Shown piece after piece: positions 1 to 8,586 of a stretch of 40,878 nt of DNA. The position numbers and the translations under genes were made by a program. Source of the DNA: CAJBLF01 sp041663325 (lineage in GTDB: Bacteria > Patescibacteriota > Gracilibacteria > Absconditabacterales > Absconditicoccaceae); contig JBAZRN010000010.1 of assembly GCA_041663325.1 (NCBI GenBank), positions 1-40,878 on the forward strand, written 5' to 3'. Position 1 is the stretch's first letter; each line of letters starts with the position of its first letter. The notes beneath the pieces are model-generated. The model made no database searches. It had not been told where the DNA came from and saw nothing but the letters and a program-made list of their open reading frames with translations.

Positions 1-114
1 CAACAAATCCCCTGCCTTCACTTTCTTTTTATTTGCATTTTTAGTCTCAGTATTTTCAGCCAAAATACATACCTTATCAAAGCCGAAAAAACGATCAAAA
101 CTGTAGAGATACAC
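1..114 (-). CDS. Partial unknown ORF running off the left edge
   Basis: An open frame on the minus strand begins after an in-frame TAA at 124-126 and continues past base 1, about 38 visible codons. There is no ATG; the best start is GTG at 112-114. The visible residues include FDRFFGFDKV and, near the edge, a lysine-rich stretch followed by KAGDLL. I do not recognise the family. It may be the beginning of a real gene, or a decayed remnant, given the transposon-like hairpin 100 bases upstream. Confidence 0.3.
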   Translation of the reverse strand, partial: MYLYSFDRFFGFDKVCILAENTETKNANKKKVKAGDLL

Positions 115-213
115 GTAAACTGATTAATAATTAAAGATGAATGAACCTAACGCACAACAAGTGGCTCGATATCTAAATTGGTCTTAATTACCTAGTAAGA
201 CTAGATTAACCAA

Positions 214-233
214 CCATGTCCTTTAGGGCATGG
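214..233. repeat. Perfect short hairpin with TTTA loop, IS200/IS605-end-like
   Basis: An 8-bp stem (CCATGTCC against GGGCATGG, one G-U pair) closes a TTTA loop. A CATG-containing stem with a TTTA loop is the usual look of the subterminal hairpins recognised by TnpA of IS200/IS605 elements. No TnpA or TnpB reading frame is visible in the 213 bases to its left, so at most this is an end remnant or a palindrome-associated element. Confidence 0.35.
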
Positions 234-249
234 AAATCGCGAAGCAAGC

Positions 250-597
250 TTACGAGGAAAATTGAGATTTTACTGGAGCTGAATGTTCAGCGATTTTTTC
301 TTTATAAACGGTTGGAGGATTTACTCCTGGAATTTTATCTACTACTTTGCCATTTTTGATAAAAAACACAACGGGAATAGAAGATACTTGAAATGTAGAA
401 GCCAATTCCTGATTTTCATCTACATTTATTTTGGCTATTTTGACATCCTTATATTCATCTGCTAACTGCTCGATGATAGGTCCAAGCATTCTGCATGGTC
501 CGCATCGTTCTGCTCGAAAATCTATAACAGATAATCCTGGATTTTCTAAAATTTCTTTTTTAAATTGTTCAACACTTTCAATGTGAAGCACACTCAT
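250..597 (-). CDS. trxA: Thioredoxin
   Basis: A 115-residue protein with the full thioredoxin fold: VIDFRAERCGPC around residues 24-35, then KINVDENQELA, the cis-proline segment SSIPVVFF and the closing NGKVVDKIPGV. The active site reads RCGPC where the family normally has WCGPC; both redox cysteines are present. It lies directly downstream of thioredoxin reductase on the same strand (125-base gap), so the pair forms a thiol-reducing system. None of its glycines uses UGA. The start at 597 is the only ATG giving a complete first strand. Confidence 0.95.
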   Translation of the reverse strand: MSVLHIESVEQFKKEILENPGLSVIDFRAERCGPCRMLGPIIEQLADEYKDVKIAKINVDENQELASTFQVSSIPVVFFIKNGKVVDKIPGVNPPTVYKEKIAEHSAPVKSQFSS

Positions 598-722
598 TTT
601 ACTTTATTACTAAATAAAAATTTAATGGATTAATAGAGATTTCGAATGGTGAATTGCGAATTTTCTATATTTTAGCCGAATTTGTAATTTGTAATTCGTA
701 ATCCGTAATTCGTAATTGTTAT
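598..722. repeat. Low-complexity spacer of short tandem near-repeats
   Basis: The gap between trxB and trxA contains four to five degenerate copies of a unit close to GTAATTCGTAATTC at about 680-718. It is one of several gaps in this window filled by short gap-specific repeats rich in TAA-type stops. No hairpin terminator is obvious. Confidence 0.6.
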
Positions 723-1670
723 TTATTTATTTTCTTGTAAATATTTTTCACATTCCAAGGCAGCCATAGCTCAAGAACCCGCCGAAGTGATAGCTTGTCT
801 ATATTTCTTGTCTGCCACATCTCCAGCTGCAAAAACTCAATCTACATTCGTTGCCGTGTGTGCCGGCATTTTTTTGGTAATAATATATCCGTCATTATCT
901 AAGGTAATCTGTCATCAAAGGAACTGCGTATTCGGAGTATGTCCAATCGCATAAAATAATCCAGAACATTCTATTGTTGATTCTTGTTTGGTTTGATTAT
1001 TCACTACTTTGACTCCGGTAAGCAAGTCTCCATTCCCTAGGGCTTCAAGAGCTTCTGTATGTCGCATAATTTCTATTTTTTCGTTAGCTTTTGCTCTTGC
1101 TTGCATAACTTCTGCTGCTCTGAGAACATCTCTTCTTACCAAAAGAATCACTTTGGATGCAAAATGCGTCATATGCTGAGCTTCTTCCATCGCCACATCA
1201 CCTCATCCAATAACTACAACGACTTTATTTCTAAATATAGGTAATCCGCCATCACAGATAGCGCAGGCAGAAATACCTTTTTGTCGATAATCTTTTTCTC
1301 ATGGAATTCACAAACGTTTTGCAATCGCTCCCGTTGCTATGATAACTGATTTCGCTTCAATAACTTCGTTTCCACTAAATAGTTTTAATGGCTTTGAGCT
1401 AAAATCTACTTTATCTATGGTTTTGGTTTCTATTCTTGTCCCTGCATTGAGGCTTTGTTGCCTCATATTCGCCATCAGTTCAATTCCATCAATACCACTG
1501 GGGAAACCAGGAAAGTTTTCTACTGTACTCGTCGTAGTAAGTTGCCCGCCAGCAGCAACTCATCAAGCCATAAACCCTTCAAACATCAATGGCTTCAAAT
1601 TTGCTCTCGCTGCATAAATCGCTGCTGTATGCCCTGCCGGACCTGATCATATGATGACAAGATTTTCCAT
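723..1670 (-). CDS. trxB: Thioredoxin-disulfide reductase (UGA=Gly)
   Basis: A 315-residue FAD/NADPH enzyme that reduces thioredoxin. The N-terminal FAD motif is IIGSGPAGHTAA (residues 6-17), whose first glycine is a TGA codon. Then come GGQLTTT, VENFPGFP, the ATGA segment, the redox pair CAIC (about residue 135), the NADPH motif IGGGDVAMEEA, and the C-terminal VDGVFAAGDVADK. At least eight TGA codons are read through, all at glycine positions of the family. The standard code would leave only disconnected pieces. Length is normal. The ATG at 1670 sits five residues before the FAD beta strand, as expected. trxA lies downstream. Confidence 0.96.
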
Positions 1671-1941
1671 TTTTCATACATACAAAAATTAAAGGTATAT
1701 TCTATATATGTATTGCCTTATTTTTTTCAACTCCATCACTCATAAATTACCTACCAAAAGTCTGAATTTATTAACTAGTAATGACTACATCACAATATTA
1801 CAAAAAGGTCGATTGTAATATCGTTTAATAAGCAGTCAATTCAATGAATATCAATTCCTAATAAATATGAAGATCACAATCGACAGCTTGCCCCGCATGT
1901 AACTGCGGGGAGGGGTTTTTTGTCCCGGAGTACTCCGGGGG
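1671..1941. other. Intergenic region with inverted repeats and GC-rich palindromes
   Basis: No coding frame is supported here. Two arms, GTCGATTGT (1809-1817) and ACAATCGAC (1875-1883), could pair across about 57 bases. A second short inversion involves AATATTAC and GTAATATC. At 1890-1940 there are two GC-rich palindromes, CCCCGC/GCGGGG and CCCGGAGTACTCCGGG, which contrast with the AT-rich surroundings and resemble REP-type intergenic elements. A transcribed structured RNA is possible but unproven. Confidence 0.4.
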
Positions 1942-2223
1942 CCCAGCCGGCGGGCGATAAATAAGAGAATGATATTTTTTTAAACGCTCCGCTTGGGTTA
2001 CTTTTTCTCTTGATAGAAAAACTAACGAAAAAGATCAAGCCAGATGCAAAACTCAGTATGAATATTTCAAATACACATGACCTACCAACTCACCTCAAAC
2101 CCCCGGTGAATTACCGGGGTCCCCATTTCGGTTCGTCCCAATTAGCTGTTTCATTTACGATAAGATTACTATCCCGTAGCGTGCATCTGGCGTTGTTGTA
2201 TTGTTGTATAGTTAAAATCATTC
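1942..2223 (-). repeat. Long inverted repeat, copy A
   Basis: This stretch is a close reverse-complement match of 8587-8884. The similarity runs from the ATTTATCGCC/GCTGG end through a shared GCGGAGCGTTTAAAAAAATAT block, a strong hairpin (CCCCGGT AATTC ACCGGGG) and the TTTTAACTATACAACAATA end. On its minus strand a short frame ends in NW-D-E-PKWGPR followed by TAA. The element lies just upstream of the promoter of the first secretion gene block. Confidence 0.8.
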
Positions 2224-2251
2224 CCGAACTTAAGAAAATAGCCATTTTTTT

Positions 2252-2279
2252 TTGACAATGAAAAGTATATCCATATACT
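2252..2279 (+). promoter_or_regulatory. Sigma-70-type promoter for secretion block 1
   Basis: TTGACA (2252-2257) and TATACT (2274-2279) are separated by 16 bases, 44 bases ahead of the PrgI-like start. The -35 box is a consensus match. It is the natural promoter for the PrgI-like and vWA genes and perhaps those that follow. Confidence 0.6.
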
Positions 2280-2323
2280 ATCAAAAACAAATTTTTAATT
2301 TTCAATTCTTAATTTTTAATTCA

Positions 2324-2767
2324 ATGAAGGTTGTTTATCCAAAAAATATCAAAAGAGGGCTGCTTGCTGGGATGACGTTTAGCATCGGACCATTAAATAT
2401 TTCCGTAGTCCAATTATTCATCCTCGCACTTGGAGTCGCGCTTGCATTGGCAACTTTTAACGGATTTTGAAAGTCAGGATCTAAGGTATTGGGGATATTT
2501 CTAGCTATTTTGATACTCCTCATCTTTATCATCATAGCGTTTTTCAAAATTTCAGAATTGTGACTTTTGGCATATATTGCCAAACTTATCAGAAATAATT
2601 TCTTCGATACCAAAAAAAAATTCCAAGTCAATTATGATAAAAAAAATCCACTCGACATCATGATCCAAGAGTCCAAAACCAAAGAAGAAAAACAAATTGT
2701 CGAGCAAAAAGAAAATACATTTGATAAGCAGAAGCTTACCGATATAGAAAAAAAATGATTGATTTAG
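2324..2767 (+). CDS. PrgI-family type IV secretion protein
   Basis: A 147-residue protein with a short N-terminal segment, IGPLNISVVQL (about residues 21-31), then two closely spaced membrane helices (about 28-47 and 55-75) and a long charged cytoplasmic tail rich in Lys and Glu. This layout, with an I-G-P-L turn just before the first helix, is typical of PrgI/VirB3-like proteins that accompany VirB4 ATPases in Gram-positive and CPR secretion loci. Three TGA codons are read as glycine, including the final KKGLI before TAG. The assignment rests on topology and context, not on a catalytic motif. Confidence 0.7.
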
Positions 2768-2782
2768 TCCCCTTGTAATTGC

Positions 2783-3739
2783 ATGTCAATTTCTCCAGTC
2801 GGAATACGAATAAGTTTGATGCTAATAACGCTCTGTGGAGTGCTTTTCTTTTTCAACCAAAAACCAAAATTTATCGTTCCATCAAAACAACTAAAACAAA
2901 GAAGTTGGCTTGTTTATAATAGTTTACTCTGATTACTTTTGCTCTGTGCGGTGCTTCTTCCGCTCCAAATCTCTTTTATCACGGATAAACAAGTGCTTGG
3001 AGAAAAGAACATTCCTATCCAAATTATCCTCGATGTATCATTGTCGATGTCTGCAAACGACATACAACCAAGCAGATTTGTCGCCGCAAAAAATTCTCTA
3101 ATTTCGCTGATCCAACAGTTGAACGGGTATTATATTTCTTTAATCACGTTCTCGTGAAAACCGTTTGTCTATATACCTTTTTCGTCGTCATCATCTGCCA
3201 TTACCACCAAATTACAATCTATGAATCTCGGAGATTTCCCTCCTGTCAAAGATTTTTTGTGAACAGCTATCGGTGACGCGCTGCTTCTTGGTACCCAAAA
3301 TCTCCAACAATTTGCCCATCAAGAAACGTATAAACCGGGAATCGTAGTTCTGATCACGGATGGAGATTCTAATGTGTGATTTGATCCGATGCAAGTTATT
3401 TCGTATTATCAAAAAACACAAGTGCCTCTCTATATCCTAGGGGTAGGTCAGGAAAATTATCTTATCGGTCGTGACACACGAAATACTGACATCACCACGA
3501 ATATTAACCCTATCTTGCTCCAGCAACTCGCAGACAAAACGTGAGGAAAATTTTATAGAATACTCGGACAGCAATCATTCAACGACTTTTTTACCCAACT
3601 TTCAAAAGATATTATTGATCATCAACAACAAAAGATCCAAAATATTATTCGGAAACTTAATGATTATCTGATGTATGTTCTCGTTTTTGCTCTTCTTGGA
3701 CTTTTGGGCTTCATGCTTTTTATTAGATACAAGAGATAA
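2783..3739 (+). CDS. Membrane-anchored von Willebrand factor A (vWA) domain protein
   Basis: A 318-residue protein with two N-terminal membrane helices (about residues 8-24 and 47-68), a vWA domain and a C-terminal helix before RYKR. The MIDAS metal site is DVSLSMS (about residue 83), with LITFSGKP and VVLITDGDSNVGFD as the later metal-site and strand motifs. The layout resembles BatA/BatB-type proteins. It starts 15 bases after the PrgI-like gene, so it is in the secretion block and may act in surface adhesion or assembly. About seven TGA codons are read as glycine. Confidence 0.85.
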
Positions 3740-3934
3740 GTGGAAACGTAGCGTAGCGAAGTCCCTGAGCCGGTAAACCGAGCCTCCCGCAAAGCGGGAC
3801 AAGGCGGGAGTATCAAGTAGAAATCAGATAGATAAAATGTTTGGTATATCAAATATTTGAAAAAAAAAGATATTTAGCTATACTTATAAGCGATTACTAC
3901 AAAAAATAGTATTTTAATGGTAAACTATCTGTAC
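3740..3934. other. Intergenic GC-rich stem-loop repeat
   Basis: At about 3749-3815 a GC-rich stretch carries CCTCCCGC/GCGGGA and a longer partial inversion ending in GGCGGGAG. It stands out against the AT-rich surroundings and resembles the other intergenic stem-loops of this window. It could act as a partial terminator between the vWA gene and the VirB2-like gene. No coding potential was seen. Confidence 0.45.
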
Positions 3935-4426
3935 ATGAAAAAAATTATAATAGGCAGTATGATACTTTGTTTTATGCTTCCGCTCTTAGGTTTTGCGCAA
4001 TCTAATAGCCGAGGGAAATATTGAGGAAACCCTATCCAAATATTGGATACGGTAGTCAGTGAAGCGAACGACGAATATAAAATTCAACAAACAGCGCTTG
4101 ATGCAGCAACCGATAAACAGTGAGCATATACCAGTCAATATAAGATAGCAAATACGCTCGATCGGTTCAGAAACAATATTAATCCTTATCTGCAATGGGC
4201 AGTCTATATAGGACTTTCTGTAGCGGTCATTTTGTTAATCTACAATGGATTGCTTATGGTGACCAATGCAATCCACAAAGAAGGTGAAGCCGCTAAAATC
4301 AAAAAAAATATTATCAATATTGCAATAGGAGTTATTATTTTGACAGGATTTTATTTTATCATCAAATTAACTGTTTCTATTATCAACTCTATTTTTGGTG
4401 GATACGGCGGAGACACTGGTTTCTAG
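3935..4426 (+). CDS. VirB2/TrbC-like pilin subunit (one module)
   Basis: A 163-residue protein with a signal peptide (MKKIIIGSMILCFMLPLLGFAQ), a polar extracellular stretch of about 65 residues and a C-terminal pair of membrane helices (about 89-108 and 126-146) joined by a short basic loop containing HKEGEAAKIKK. Signal peptide plus two helices around a basic glycine-containing loop is the VirB2/TrbC pilin architecture. Two TGA codons encode glycine, one in KYGGNP. Its helix-loop-helix module recurs in the next gene and in the large cysteine-rich protein. Confidence 0.65.
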
Positions 4427-4472
4427 CTAATAGTCTTTAGTCGATAGTCTTTAGTAATTTATATTTATCTCC

Positions 4473-5417
4473 ATGAGTATATATAAAAAAGCAATAGTAG
4501 TTCTTGCCTTGATGATAATCGGTAGTGGATTTACCTATGCTGTTGCACCGTCTTTTAATGATAATTTTGCTAATTATCTGACTGATGCTACACCAGACAA
4601 ATATGGAAGAGTAGAAACGGTATTTAACCTTGGCATTGATAGAAATCTTAGTCTCATGGACAATGTAAAAATGCTTTTTTATCCGAGCAGTGCGGCTATC
4701 ACAGTAAATGGAAACCTTGTTCCCGTTTGAGGTAATTTGTGGGTACTTATCAGAAATTTATGATTTATTATTCTCTTTATTTTTTTGGTAATCACCTGAA
4801 TCAATCTTATCATGAACGCTAAAGAGCCTGATGGAGCTAAAAAAGCATTTAGTAGTTTACTATATATTCTTTATGGTGCATTTCTTGTGTTTTGAGTGAC
4901 ATGGATATTAGGTACGGTCTTGAATATCGGTAATCTTCAATGAAGCGGACAGCTCGTAGATAGTGTCCAGAATTGATTATTTCTTCAAATATTATCCTTC
5001 TTTAAAGTGCTCGCATTTTTCGCCGCTATTATCATGTTGGTAGTAGCTGGGTTTAAAATGATGTCCGCAATGGACAAGTCTGACAAAGTCACGGTAGCCA
5101 GAAAGTGAGCTATCAATGTAGCGATAGCTTTGGTATGTATCAAAGTGATTGACTATATCTTCTATATTGCTCAGACACCAGCATTTGGCGCAAGCGCGGC
5201 TGATATGATTGTCAACGTAGCTATCGTGCTGTGATGGGTACTTGGATCGCTCTTTGTGCTTGCATTATTTTATGCAGGATACCTCATGATTGTCTCTTCG
5301 GGCAAAGAAGATGCATTCAAAAAAGCTAAATGAATCATCATAAATATTTTCATCATTTCTCTCGTGATTTTCTTATTCCTCTTGATCGTGTATCAAGTAT
5401 TTAACGAATTCGCTTAG
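4473..5417 (+). CDS. Polytopic protein of three tandem VirB2-like modules
   Basis: A 314-residue protein with a signal peptide ending near TYAVA and an exposed stretch to about residue 85, followed by three helix-loop-helix modules (about 88-150, 168-230 and 238-314). Each module has one hydrophobic helix, a short basic loop (NAKEPDGAKKA, DKSDKVTVARKG, SGKEDAFKKAKG) and a second helix. The loops match that of the single-module gene just upstream. About a dozen TGA codons are read as glycine. It probably forms a membrane channel or pilus-base component; VirB6-like would be the alternative label. Confidence 0.6.
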
Positions 5418-5491
5418 AAAATATTTTCCTATCGCTTGACTTTATTTATTTTTTCTCTATATATAGATCTCTAAACAAAAAACAAAAAGTC

Positions 5492-6283
5492 ATGAGCAAG
5501 AAAAAAATTAACCATGTCTGGAAATCAGGCATTAATCACAAAAAAATCGACTTTATTACACGCAACACGGATATTCCTTTGAAAGTAATATTCAAAGCTA
5601 TGTGTTCGTATGCTTCCAATCCGTACCATAATTTTGGTCATGCGCTTGGGGTAGCTGAAACAGCTATAGCCATCGGACAGGCGCAAAATTTGTCACGAAA
5701 GGATATTAATATTGTCGCTCTGGGTGGTTTACATCATGATATTCTTCATCAGGGAGTGGTTAATATTAATGATGAACTTCGATCAGCGATAAAAACGAAT
5801 TTAAAGCTTACCGATGATGAGTTGACCCAATGCGGTCTTACTGTTGTAGACCGAACTAGACTTAGGGACTTAATTATTTCCACCACCTTCACTATGCATG
5901 GAAAGATCAGGGATCCCTTGGCAGAAATCATCCAGGATGCGGATATTTCGTACATGGGAAAAGGACCATATATGTATCTTTATGCTTGTATGGGACTAGT
6001 TGATGAGTTTGGCAAACAAATTGATAAGACTATTGATCCAGTTGTTTTTATCAGAAAAAGTCAAAAACCTTTTATTGAGCATGTAATTTCGTTGAGTCCA
6101 AATCAGGATACGTTCTTTTTGTCTCCAGGTGCTCAGAAAATTCTACAGAACCCTATGGATGCCATTGAACTACTTCTTTCGTGGAAAGACAATATATTCA
6201 GATTAGCTTACGATCTTTACAAAGTTGATGTTGATTTTGATCAGTTTGTCAAAATCATTGACAATCAACGTTTGCTTTTATAA
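5492..6283 (+). CDS. HD-domain phosphohydrolase
   Basis: A 263-residue protein with metal-ligand motifs of HD hydrolases: YHNFGHALGV (about 44-53), GLHHDILHQG (about 79-88) and a later QDADISYMG (about 148-156). The YHNxxHA...HHDxxH pattern is closest to the cyclic-nucleotide phosphodiesterase-like branch; the substrate cannot be told. It is odd here because none of its 14 glycines is encoded by TGA, whereas its upstream neighbours use TGA often. A rho-independent terminator follows. It may be a recent acquisition from a standard-code organism, or chance. Confidence 0.8.
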   Translation: MSKKKINHVWKSGINHKKIDFITRNTDIPLKVIFKAMCSYASNPYHNFGHALGVAETAIAIGQAQNLSRKDINIVALGGLHHDILHQGVVNINDELRSAIKTNLKLTDDELTQCGLTVVDRTRLRDLIISTTFTMHGKIRDPLAEIIQDADISYMGKGPYMYLYACMGLVDEFGKQIDKTIDPVVFIRKSQKPFIEHVISLSPNQDTFFLSPGAQKILQNPMDAIELLLSWKDNIFRLAYDLYKVDVDFDQFVKIIDNQRLLL

Positions 6284-6302
6284 TTTTTATACGTCTATTT
6301 GG

Positions 6303-6330
6303 TAGAGTCCTTTTTGGACTCTATTTTTTT
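6303..6330 (+). terminator. Rho-independent terminator after the HD gene
   Basis: An 8-bp perfect stem, TAGAGTCC against GGACTCTA with a five-T loop, is followed by a run of T residues. It ends transcription 20 bases after the HD hydrolase stop. Confidence 0.85.
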
Positions 6331-6441
6331 ACTTGATTTTGTCCTCTAAAATACTATATATTATCACCAAGCCCGAATAGGGACTATTTTTTGTACCCGT
6401 CAAAGGCAGATAAACTTGTTTAATGATAGGTAGATTGATTT
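6331..6441. other. Short gap upstream of tRNA-Arg
   Basis: This gap separates the terminator from the tRNA. No gene is seen. A promoter for the tRNA must lie here, but no box pair is clear enough to call. Confidence 0.3.
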
Positions 6442-6514
6442 GCTCTCGTAGTTCAGGTGGATAGAACAACTCTCTCCTAAGGAGTAAACACAGGTTCGAC
6501 TCCTGTCGAGGGTA
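6442..6514 (+). tRNA. tRNA-Arg (anticodon CCT)
   Basis: A 73-base cloverleaf: acceptor stem GCTCTCG/CGAGGGT with two G-U pairs, D stem GTTC/GAAC with loop AGGTGGATA, anticodon stem ACTCT/GGAGT with loop CTCCTAA (anticodon CCT, reading AGG), variable loop AAAC, T stem ACAGG/CCTGT with loop TTCGACT, and discriminator A. CCA is not encoded. It is not the UCA-anticodon glycine tRNA needed for this code, which I do not see in the window. Confidence 0.93.
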
Positions 6515-6667
6515 ACTAATAGACTTTAGTCGTTAGACTTTAGACCTTAGCAAAAAAATAATCCAAAAACTAAAGACTAAAAAAAGTAAGGCATTGTCAG
6601 ATACGGCTAATCACTGTTGACTTTGTTTTACACCACAACACCTTTTATTTTTTTAATTTATTCTATC
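6515..6667. repeat. Spacer with TAGACTTTAG-type short repeats
   Basis: Bases 6518-6580 contain several copies of a unit like TAGACTTTAGTC and its complement (CTAAAGACTAA). Related copies lie at 4428-4455 and 29620-29690. The region ahead of rpsO otherwise has no gene. Confidence 0.5.
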
Positions 6668-6934
6668 ATGGTAAAAAAAACAACAAAAGAAACTACACCA
6701 GAATCATTCAAACTTCATGACACGGACACAGGATCTGTAGAAGTTCAAATTTGACTTTTGACTGAGGAAATCACTGAATTACAAGCGCATCTAGCTTTGC
6801 ACAAAAAAGACTTTGACGCCAAAAGATCATTGCTCAAAAAAGTTGCTAGAAGAAGAGCGTTCCTCAAGTATCTTAAATCAAAAAAATTGTCTACGTACAA
6901 CACTATATCAAAATCAGTACAAGTGAAAGTATAA
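6668..6934 (+). CDS. rpsO: Ribosomal protein S15
   Basis: An 88-residue small-subunit protein that binds the central domain of 16S rRNA. The signature runs HDTDTGSVEVQIGLLTEE, then LQAHLALHKKDFDAKRSLLKK and VARRRAFLKYLKSK. One TGA (about residue 29) is read as glycine within the conserved VQ-x-LLTE helix, where alanine is common elsewhere. The length matches the family. Ribosomal protein S1 follows after 122 bases, a translation-gene pair. Confidence 0.97.
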
Positions 6935-7056
6935 ACTTAGATACTTAGAAGCTTAGAGGATTAGATGTTTAGGAAATACAATCCAGATATCTAACAATCT
7001 AAACATCTAACAGCCTAAGAATCTGTTTTTTTTATTCTCTAACGTTTTATATTATA
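6935..7056. repeat. Inverted low-complexity repeats between rpsO and S1
   Basis: Copies of a unit like CTTAGATACTTAGAAG at 6936-6970 are followed by complementary units like CTAACAATCTAAACATC at 6990-7022. The two halves can pair into a long AT-rich stem, then a T run. It may act as a weak attenuator between the two ribosomal genes. Confidence 0.5.
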
Positions 7057-8472
7057 ATGACTACAGTAAGTCTAATAGAGCAAATGCGCTCTGGTCAAAT
7101 AACTATCCCTACAATCAAGGAATGACAAAAAATAAAAGGGATTGTCCTCAAATCAATAGAAAATGGAATTTTAGTGGATTGTGATAACAATGCATTTACC
7201 TGAGTTATCTTGTCCAAAGAAGTGAAAGAACTTGAAAGATCTGGATATGATTTAGATCCAGGAAGAGAAATTGAGCTTGAAATCGTAAATACCAATATCA
7301 GGCATGAAGACGGACATTATATCGTATCCATTACTAAATTGCTCCAATACGATGTATGGAAATCCATTATGAAAAAATTTGAAGCTGATGATGTGATTAC
7401 CGTTATTCCTACGGAAGCAAATCTTGGAGGTCTGCTTGTTGATATGCATGGAATCAAAGGGTTCGTTCCATTGTCGCAATTAGCTCCGATCCACTATCCA
7501 AGAGTAGAAGATGGTGATCAGGAAATTATTTTTGAAAAATTATTGGATCTTATCGGAAAAGAGCTCAAAGTAAGAATCATCAACATTGATGAAGATGAGA
7601 AAAGAATTGTCTTATCAGAAAGAGAAGCGCTCAAAGAAGAGAGAGAAAATATCCTCAAAGACCTTGAAGTCGGAAAAATCTACGATGGAGTGGTGAGTGG
7701 ACTTTCTTCATACGGATTATTCGTGACTATCGGATGAACGGTTGAATGATTGGTGCATATCTCAGAAATCACCTATGGACACGTTAATAACGTTGAAAAA
7801 CTTGGAAAAATCGGCGACAAGATTAGCGTCAAAGTCATCGGACTAGAAAATGGGAAAATCTCGCTTTCTAGCAAGAAATTAAAAGACGATCCATGGACAG
7901 CTTTACCAAAAAAATACAAGATCGGTGATATCATCGAAGGTGAAGTAATCAGATTCGTGCCATATGGAGTATTTGTAAGAGTATTCCAGGATATCAATGG
8001 ATTGGTGCACTTAAGTGAACTTTCTCAAAAATCTATCCAAAATCCAAATGAAGTCGTAAAAATAGGACAAATAATAAAGACAAAACTTATTTTACTGGAT
8101 ATAAAAAACAGAAAAATCTGATTGAGTATGAAAGGACTGAACGACGACAAAACATCCGAAAAATCAGAAAAAAAATCTGAGAAACCTAGCCTATCAGCAG
8201 ACAAATCTGAGAAGCCAACTACTACTCCAAAACCCGCAGAAAAATCTTCTGAAGCAGCTGAATCAACAGAACCAGCAAAACCTGCAAAGAAGTTTGAGGG
8301 TAAATGATTGGCGGGCGTAGTAAAAAAACTCTCTGAAGAAAAATTGGAAGATAAAGCAAAAAGGATCACAGAAAAGCTTGAAAAAAATCCTGAAAAAAAA
8401 GATAAAGTAGTAGAAAAAGAGAGAAAACCAGCGGTAAAAAAGACCGTTGCCAAAAAAACAACTAAAAAATAA
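7057..8472 (+). CDS. rpsA: Ribosomal protein S1-like (multiple S1 domains)
   Basis: A 471-residue RNA-binding protein. Four S1/OB repeats can be picked out: about 22-90 (degenerate), 105-190 (KGFVPLSQL), 205-275 (GVVSGLSSYGLFVTIGGTVEGL-like, then VHISE) and 288-355 (GEVIRFVPYGVFV, LVHLSELS). The tail from about residue 360 is a low-complexity Lys/Glu/Ser/Ala/Pro region. At least six TGA codons are glycine, two inside the conserved IGGTVEGLVHIS segment, where G is essentially required. It probably binds mRNA at initiation, as S1 does elsewhere. A terminator follows. Confidence 0.93.
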
Positions 8473-8487
8473 ATATTTCACTCATGC

Positions 8488-8545
8488 AAAAATACCGTAT
8501 ATCCTATTATCTCTTTGATAAAGTGAGTACGGTATTTTTTTTATT
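8488..8545 (+). terminator. Terminator after S1
   Basis: A 9-bp stem, AAATACCGT (8490-8498) against ACGGTATTT (8529-8537), is followed by a T run, 17 bases after the S1 stop. The loop is long at about 30 bases. Confidence 0.7.
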
Positions 8546-8586
8546 TTTTCCGAAGACTACATTTTCAAGTTCAGAAAAATTAGAGA

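Noticed and set aside
250..597. Plus-strand frame at 283-465
   Set aside because: It is antisense to thioredoxin with no family similarity.
915..1196. Many genes appear as strings of fragments and look like pseudogenes
   Set aside because: All breaks are TGA at glycine positions; TAA and TAG do not interrupt them. They are intact genes under code 25.
1860..1945. CRISPR-like GC-rich repeats
   Set aside because: These are single palindromes with different sequences and no regularly spaced direct repeats; no cas gene is in the window.
6442..6514. The suppressor-like tRNA-Gly(UCA) required for code 25
   Set aside because: The anticodon loop CTCCTAA gives CCT, an arginine tRNA.
8025..8453. Long minus-strand frame opposite the S1 gene
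   Set aside because: It is antisense to the Lys/Glu/Ser-rich tail of S1, giving an artificial Phe/Ser-rich product with no start signals.
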